A DNA stretch of 64,000 nucleotides from Porodaedalea pini (taxonomy: Eukaryota; Basidiomycota; Agaricomycetes; Hymenochaetales; Hymenochaetaceae): assembly GCA_002794775.1 (NCBI GenBank), contig NBAY01000004.1, positions 124,001 through 188,000 on the forward strand, given 5' to 3'. The notes under the pieces were generated by a model that saw only the letters and a list, made by a program, of their open reading frames with translations, was not told the origin of the DNA and did not search any database. This document shows, piece by piece, positions 57,975 through 64,000 of the stretch; the stretch's first letter is position 1; each line of letters begins with the position of its first letter. The position numbers were made by a program, and so were the translations under genes.

Positions 57975-59370
57975 ATGTTTTCCGACCGGGACGACCTAGC
58001 ATACGTGAGTAAATTCAGCATGTATATGAAGCAACTCACTGACTCACGCTTGCGATGAGCAGAGCTACCACGTAGCGGGACCCGAAGATGATACGCTCAG
58101 GAGGAGAATCAGCCTCCAGTGCTTCCCCTTCATCCCTCCCAGCCCCCCGCCTTTTGTCTATAATCCGAACGCGCCGCTGCCAGAGTTTGAATGCGAGGAA
58201 ATGAACCCCGCATGCTATCTGACTGAATCGGACTTTGACTTGGATCCCTACCGTCCTCCATCTCCTTCACCGCGCACACTTACTGGCAGCATTCTGGCTG
58301 ATCATGGACCTAAGTACCCATTCGACGACAAACCTGATTGGAAGCCTCCCTACCCAATAAAACCTCTCGATGATGACTTCTCGGAGTCCGAGCGGTCGAG
58401 TCCTGCTCCGGCCCCGATAGACATAGCTTCGCTCGATACGCCGAGCCATGGCGAACCATCGTCGTCGAAGACAACAGAAGACGTGTTGCATGCGGGATCT
58501 CTACTTCCGAAGAAGAAAGCCAAGGAGAGCGATTCAACGCTGCGGAATGAGGATTCTCGCATTCACCCCGTTCAGATCCCTTCCACACAGCGTAGTGCTA
58601 CATCTATTCCAACGTCCAGCACTTCATGCACACCCTCCCTGACAGATGCGTCTCCGTCTTCCTCGCGCTCGTCCTCACTCGCGCAGCAACACGTTTCCAA
58701 GAAGCAAGCTTTTCCAGACAATACTGCCTCAGACGTAGCCCAGCCAGTCCCCGCTTCTCGTCAGCCGGCGACCGCCGCGGGAAGATTCCCGTGCCTGTGG
58801 AGACAACTCATTGGTGGGGATTGCGACGTGTCTAGCGGGACGAAACAACAGCACGACCGGCATATCCTTACGCATCTGCCGGATACAAACGGCACCGTTT
58901 GGGCCTCATTCAAGTGCCAGATTTGCTTGGAAGAAAACGCCGAGTGGAAAGGCAGGTTTGTGCGCGAGGACCCTTGCGTTCGACACCTCCTGAATCTGCA
59001 CTTCAAGGGCCAGAAATTCGATAGGTCGAAGTATATGAAGAAGATCGCACGGCCATGGTGTGAGTAAACGCCCATCGCTTCCTTGTGCATTGAGTATGAT
59101 ATTCTAACTCGTTTCTCTACAATAGGGTGGCCGTGTGCACTATTCCGTACGAAAGGGTATCGGGAGGATGTGCTTCCGAAGCCTGAAGGCGAGACGCGCG
59201 ACTGGGAGCAGTACCTTCGTGACGTGATTCATGATCACCCAGCCGTCATCAGCAAGACATTCCTCTCAGGGAAGGGCAAGGATGTTAATAACGGGAAGGA
59301 TGTGGGAGGATCGCATGAGACAGTCGAGCCTGCTCGTCCTGCTAAACGAAGGAAGACAGCTTCAAAGTAA
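57975..59370 (+). CDS. C2H2-like zinc-finger protein, intact paralogue
   Basis: Three exons (57975-58004, 58063-59059, 59126-59370) encode 423 residues; the 10-codon first exon is MFSDRDDLAY. Residues 11-220 are proline/serine-rich and probably disordered. The finger region reads RFPCLWRQLIGGDC, QQHDRHILTHLPDTNG, FKCQICLEENAEWKGRF and EDPCVRHLLNLHF, the same arrangement as in the gene at 41203-42812. The C-terminal exon starts after W and ends with a basic, probably nuclear-targeting stretch (PAKRRKTASK). A role as DNA-binding regulator is likely but not proven. The stop codon lies inside a short AAAGT repeat. Confidence 0.8.
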
Positions 59371-59953
59371 AGTAAAGTAAAGTAAAGACTCCACTCGTCT
59401 TTGCTGTCCGCTTTCTGCCTCTTTTCCACGACACATCGACACTTGTAAGTTTCTTCGCCTCTTGTTCAATATGCATTCGACCTTCTCCTTCTGTCATCCC
59501 TCCCAACTCCCCGCGTAGGAATCTCACTGCTACGCGTGCATTGTATGCTCCCTCCTTACCTTTACTCTATGATTACTTCCTATACTTTTCTCATTCGGCG
59601 CATTGTATAGTACCACGACTGTAACAGATAAGCATGTCAAATGAAGGTTTGTAGCGCTCCTTTTGGCTATAACTATCTAGTCTCACTAGTAGTTATTCTA
59701 GTTATAATGATACTTCAGGCATTAGTAAAAAAAAGGTATGAATGCGGAGAGATAAGGTGGGACAACTGTGAACTAAGAAATCAAAAGGATAAATAGACGA
59801 GAGTATATAGAGGTCCGGCAGGCAACGTTAATCAAAAAGAGAAAGTGGAGGGAAGGGAAGGGAGAGAGGTGGAAGGGAGAAACAAAACCGAGGAAGAAGA
59901 GACGGAGGGGATGATAGGTGTCGACAAAATGAATGTTCGCGCCTGCGCGATGC
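59371..59953. other. 3' flank, no gene seen
   Basis: Starts with four tandem AAAGT units that overlap the end of the zinc-finger gene. The rest is low-information sequence, partly purine-rich near 59820-59900. Confidence 0.5.
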
Positions 59954-60962
59954 TCATGGCTCATCCAGATGACTTGTACCACCCAATCCTCCGCCGCCTC
60001 CTTTCCTTGCCCTCGTAGACAATCCAACGAGTCTCCAACGATCGGTGATGTCTTCTAGTACATTCTTTGTGCCCGCGCGAGGAGTTCTGAGAGTCATATT
60101 CACCGTATCGATGGACTGACACGGAAGATCGAGGGGAGACCATCGATACATATTTGCCATACCAAAGTGTGGGTATGAAGATCCTGTTTCCGATGTCAAT
60201 GTGCGGATGATGGGCTTTCGACGCGGCAGCTTTAAACGTGATGAGTAGGGAAAGTAAACATCTCGATACGTATCTGTAGTTGGGGCCATTTCGAAATGCG
60301 TTTCTGCGACGACGACGATGTCGACCAAAGCCAAGTGTTCTTCGAACGATTTCAGAATGTGAGCCTCCTTAAGCACCAGCAGTTGAAGAGAGAGCGCATC
60401 AATCGCTTTGTCATCCTCGACCAAAGAAATGCCACACATGCAGAAAGTCAATTTTCGTCGATGGTGAGCGAGTCGACATTTCGCTGTCGCACACCCTCCA
60501 TCTTGACGTCCACCTCACGTTCGTTCACGAAACGCATGTTGGCTATCGTTTCCAGGAGCCTACCTTCATGTCACCAGAGATGTTCCGAAGCTTCAACTCG
60601 TCTTCCATCAAGTATTTTGACTGCTCGTAATCCATTTCGGCGTCCATTGATCCATCGAGAACCATTGAGTCTATATCGACGTCTTCGCCATGCTCGAGCC
60701 CAACGTAGGGTGAGGGGCCATCGTCGAATATTTCGATGTTGTCGTCTGAGGGATTGATATCGGTATGGGGGTGAGCCATCTCGATATCAGGTATGTTCTA
60801 TGCGTGCTCGTATTAGACATAGATGGAGCATGATGTGCAATGTGTGCGTACCTGGCCTGTCACTATATAGTGAACGGAGTGCAGCGACCGTCGGGCGATA
60901 GTCTCTGCCAGCAGTGACAGAATAGGAGAGATATACGCGTCCAATGGAGGACGGAACGTTTC
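59954..60962 (-). pseudogene. Uncharacterised gene, apparently fragmented
   Basis: Three minus-strand blocks look coding. 60853-60962 reads RPPLDAYISPILSLLAETIA and ends IVTGQ at a GTACGC donor. 60562-60800 follows from an ATAG acceptor with NIPDIEMAHPHTDINPSDDN and a very acidic stretch. 59954-60451 reads DDKAIDALSLQLLVLKEAHI, KSFEEHLALVDIVVVAETHF and ends GLGGTSHLDEP. Between them, MRFVNEREVDVKMEGVRQRN is in a frame that stops at a TGA and has no usable splice site. I cannot join the blocks into one protein and recognise no family. It may be decaying, or my exon model may be wrong. Confidence 0.4.
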
Positions 60963-63659
60963 TGCAAGACACGAACTGTGAACACGGGTGGCATTTGAGA
61001 TGGAACAAGAACACATACCAGAAATGCAACGTGGGCGGTGGCATATGGTTGTAAACTCTCAGTGGATGTACCGAGCGTTGAAGCGTGTAAGGCGAAGTTC
61101 CTCGATTGCAGCAAGGAGGGAGGGTGGAGGCGAGTGGCACTGGCCAGCAGTGGAGGAACAACTCGACCGGTCGACGCAGCCAGCGCGTCAACGCATGATC
61201 GAAGCTGAGCGAGGTTGTGAGAGGTGAAGGTGCCACGGGGCACAGTCCATGGTAAGAAAGCTCGAAACCAAATCTGCGCCCTACAGCGGAAAATTAAATA
61301 TGTGCATTGTCTCAGATCCATATCCGACGAAGTGCACGTGGAAGTAAATTGCGATTGCGGTGCCGTCTCATGCTTGGCGAGAAAAGGCATAGGTAGCTAG
61401 ATCAATATTGTAGGTCGCCCATCCCTGACAGATCCTTGATGACGACGACGCCTCTCGTCTCTGTCTTTGGAATTGGTCCCTGCACGAGATTAACAGCATC
61501 TGCGCAAGCCATACGTACGCACATACAGGTGGTTCCGAAAAGTGTTCGGCCCCCCCATTTTCGGAATCGATCAATGTCGCCTAAGCAGGAAGGTGACTAG
61601 TGAGAGAGAAAACACTGGTCATTGAATATACACAATTCTCCCATTATTTAACAGGAACTAGTGTAAATTGAGTGTATGTATATAATGGATAACTGTATAA
61701 TTTTTTCCAGACTGATTTTGCTCAAAGGATGAGGAGACAGATGACAGAATGCGGGAGACGGAGGATTTGATCATGCAAATCACCTTCCTGCTTAGGCATG
61801 TCGATCGATTCAAAACGCGAACACTTTCGAACCACTGTACGCGTAAAGAACCAACCGTTCCTTGGCGTTCGATTACAGCGCACGTTTCGCGTCAGCATCT
61901 GGCTTCGCGAGACTCGAATCGAGCCGCAGAACGAACAGGACCTGCACATACACTCTTCAGCTCAGGTGCTAAGAAGCGCATAGTCGGCGTTAATGGCAAT
62001 CGAAAGTCAGGTTGTGAATGAAGAAGGATGGGAGAAGGGGCGGACAGTTGCCCCCGAAATCTCGGAGGCCCGTCCGGATTGTCGTTTCCGAGCTATGTAC
62101 ATATGTACGTTACCTCAGGTGAGTAATCAGGCTTTAAGCAAGCTCCAAGGACGATCGCTCCTCAGGTCCCACCTCGTGGATGCTATGAAGATAAGAAGAC
62201 GGGAAGGAAGGTAAATCATCCAGGGGAGGACGGATCTGACGAAGAAAGATTAGATTGACTATTATGCGATGCGACATGAGTCTAGGATCTGCCGGTTGTG
62301 AAGGTAAGGCCTTCAGTCCTGTCTCTCCCCACCCTCCCGCGGACGCATTGAAGCCCGGCTATGCCATCGTGAAGCCGAGGCCGGTCAGAAACCCCTTCGC
62401 TCGCTCTGCCTAGCGCTACGACATGCAAGTTAATCCCTTTGTCCCTAATCTTGAGACGGTGTTCTTATTTTGACTCACTGAGGGTAATGCTTTATGGCAA
62501 CATCTGCTAGGTGGGCCTCTCTTGCTGCATGATTCAGGAACAGATTTGTCCCGGCGCCGAGTCGCTTGTAGTCATCAAGGCTTCTTGAATTTGCTCTGGG
62601 CGCAACACGAGCATGGGGATATCGGAGGCCTGCGTTGAGATGAGGGGACCCAGCATTTCTGGCCAACCCCGACTGCTCATGCGTAATGGAACTTGCAGAG
62701 TTGCCTAGTATCTCAAAGAAAATCAATCCAGAAACCAATCGGCGAACATACGACGCCCAAAGGTCGAAGTTCATTATATTCATGCCGCTGCAAATGGGAT
62801 ATCATTTAACGGCGAGGATGAAAAGAATAAGCCATCTTCACGGCAATAGAGCAGTACTTATTGTTCCCACAAGTATTTGCGTTGATGCCGACGATCGATC
62901 CCGCGACGTCCTCTGAAATAAGTGTCGTCGTTTGAACTCAGAAGCCCGGTGGCTCAGAGTTAGCGTATATTCTGCCTTTTGGCTCTGCTGTGTCGGCGTC
63001 GATGCTTCTCGCGGAATAACTTTGAACTTGAAGGTCAGTCTGGCGGAGTCGGAGTCGGAGTCGGAGTCAGGGTCAGGGTCGGGGTCGGGGGTCGGCATGT
63101 GCAGTGGCGCTACACGTCTGAGTGCTTCTTCCGACTCCGACTCCGAAATCTGAACGGATCCGAATTGAGATTAATATTAATATTGAGAGACGCACGTATG
63201 TACGGATACGGTTGCACTCTGGAAAGTATGCAGCCGGACCGTGACTGAACAATATCATGAATTGGATGTTCTACCGTCCCGGGCCCGGACTGCTTCTGAG
63301 TCACCCACAGTACTAGTGTTGTATTAACATTGCTGCAGCCTGCAGTTCCGAATCAGCCTCTTTGTAGTTCGGGTCTCAGGTCCAACTCTAGCGTAGGAAG
63401 GAATTCAGGACAACGACGGGCGCGCGTCCGCGCAGGAATACGAAGAAGAAAGACTCGTAGCTCGCATCTCTAGTCACGGTGTTCCGTCGCGGCTCCAGTC
63501 CCGACGTCAACCCGAGTCTCAACAACGTTTCACACGAGCGCCCTGGCCACGCTGCGCGCATCTTTCCCCTCGCCGGCGCGGATACATGTACAGTTAAAAA
63601 TTTCCAGACTCCGCCCTCGTGACCCATCACCTCGGAATCGGGACTAGTACTGCTCATCA
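60963..63659. other. Gene-poor region, no gene seen
   Basis: 60963-61240 may hold further 5' exons of the preceding fragmented gene. Beyond that I find no conserved frame, tRNA or rRNA. A protein-like frame at about 63478-63620 (VSRRGSSPDVNPSLNNVSHE, then ARIFPLAGADTCTVKNF) has no start or neighbours and stays unassigned. Confidence 0.45.
63044..63095 (+). repeat. GGAGTC / GGGTCA hexanucleotide repeat
   Basis: Four or more tandem CGGAGT units pass into CAGGGT and CGGGGT units. About 40 bp further on, TCCGACTCCGACTCCG at about 63129 is the reverse complement of the same repeat, so a hairpin is possible. Confidence 0.75.
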
Positions 63660-64000
63660 CGATCGGGAATATCATTGAGTCATCTGCCATTGCAACCCCC
63701 GAACTTCGACCCATGTACAACGTCTTCCGTAGCGTAATTCCAGACCACATAGTCCCCATTGGGGTGCGGTGAACTTGGTCTTCGCCAATCCCTTACAGTC
63801 ACCTTCGCACCTAGATCTGTCCGAGGTCAAAGGAAGCATGCCCAGGCTTTCAGTTATAATCATATGGATTTTCTGTGCTTCAAGGATTCACCTACGATGC
63901 CTCGTCGAGAATGTCGACGACACGTCTTCAAGTCTAGGCTCAAGCCCAGACCGCTGGCAGTGGCAAGTTTAATAATGCTATTCAACGAACTCGCTGCTCC
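63660..64000 (+). repeat. Small-gene upstream module, copy F (cut by the window end)
   Basis: Plus-strand match to 17520-17870, starting at GAGTCATCTGCCATTGCAAC. It shares GGTGCGGTGAACTTGGTCTT, ACCTAGATCTGTCCGAGGTC and TTCAACGAACTCGCT. It runs to the end of the window, so another copy of the small gene may lie just beyond. Confidence 0.8.

Noticed and set aside
60296..60757. 153-codon plus-strand frame (MRFCDDDDVDQSQVF...)
   Set aside because: Its C-terminal half is arginine-rich and lies antisense to a more protein-like acidic minus-strand block.

Overview
The window reads as nuclear DNA of a filamentous basidiomycete, most likely an Agaricomycete. Real genes are split by many short introns (about 45-75 bp, GT-AG with a few GC-AG), coding DNA is moderately GC-rich, and the recognisable genes are fungal: GH47 mannosidase, glycerol kinase, a Dbp9-type helicase, holocytochrome c synthase, tropomyosin, MsrB and Tim44. 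A captured GH7 cellobiohydrolase piece points to a plant-cell-wall-degrading lineage. No species is assigned.

Layout. 1-10.5 kb is transposon-on-transposon. A very long, decayed minus-strand retrotransposon gag frame (1320-5007 continuing at 10402-10511) is split by a 5.4-kb hAT element (5008-10393) with an exact 8-bp target duplication. The hAT transposase is itself interrupted by pieces of two host genes, PRP8 and a GH7 cellobiohydrolase. 10.9-25.4 kb is a region of segmental duplication: an intact GH47 alpha-mannosidase gene, an inverted copy of its first exon and upstream region, and five dispersed copies (three open, two broken) of a small three-exon gene of unknown function, interleaved with MITEs. 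26.3-28.4 kb carries glycerol kinase. 32.1-37.1 kb is a second gene-capturing unit, bounded by about 30-bp inverted repeats, holding eIF4G and prolyl-tRNA synthetase fragments with introns retained. 38.3-55.4 kb is a dense housekeeping block. 57.5-59.4 kb holds an intact zinc-finger gene whose paralogue at 41.2-42.8 kb has one in-frame TAG; both have a nearly identical upstream module at the same distance. 59.9-64 kb is gene-poor and ends in another copy of the upstream module of the small-gene family.

How the parts relate. Tim44, MsrB and holocytochrome c synthase act in or are likely targeted to mitochondria; glycerol kinase feeds glycerol into the triose pathway; GH47 trims N-glycans in the early secretory pathway; Dbp9 serves 60S ribosome assembly; tropomyosin stabilises actin cables. 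They look like ordinary neighbours, not an operon or cluster. The unusual material is the two gene-capturing elements, the TGA-only decay of the transposon frames, and the small-gene family with its duplicated promoter region.
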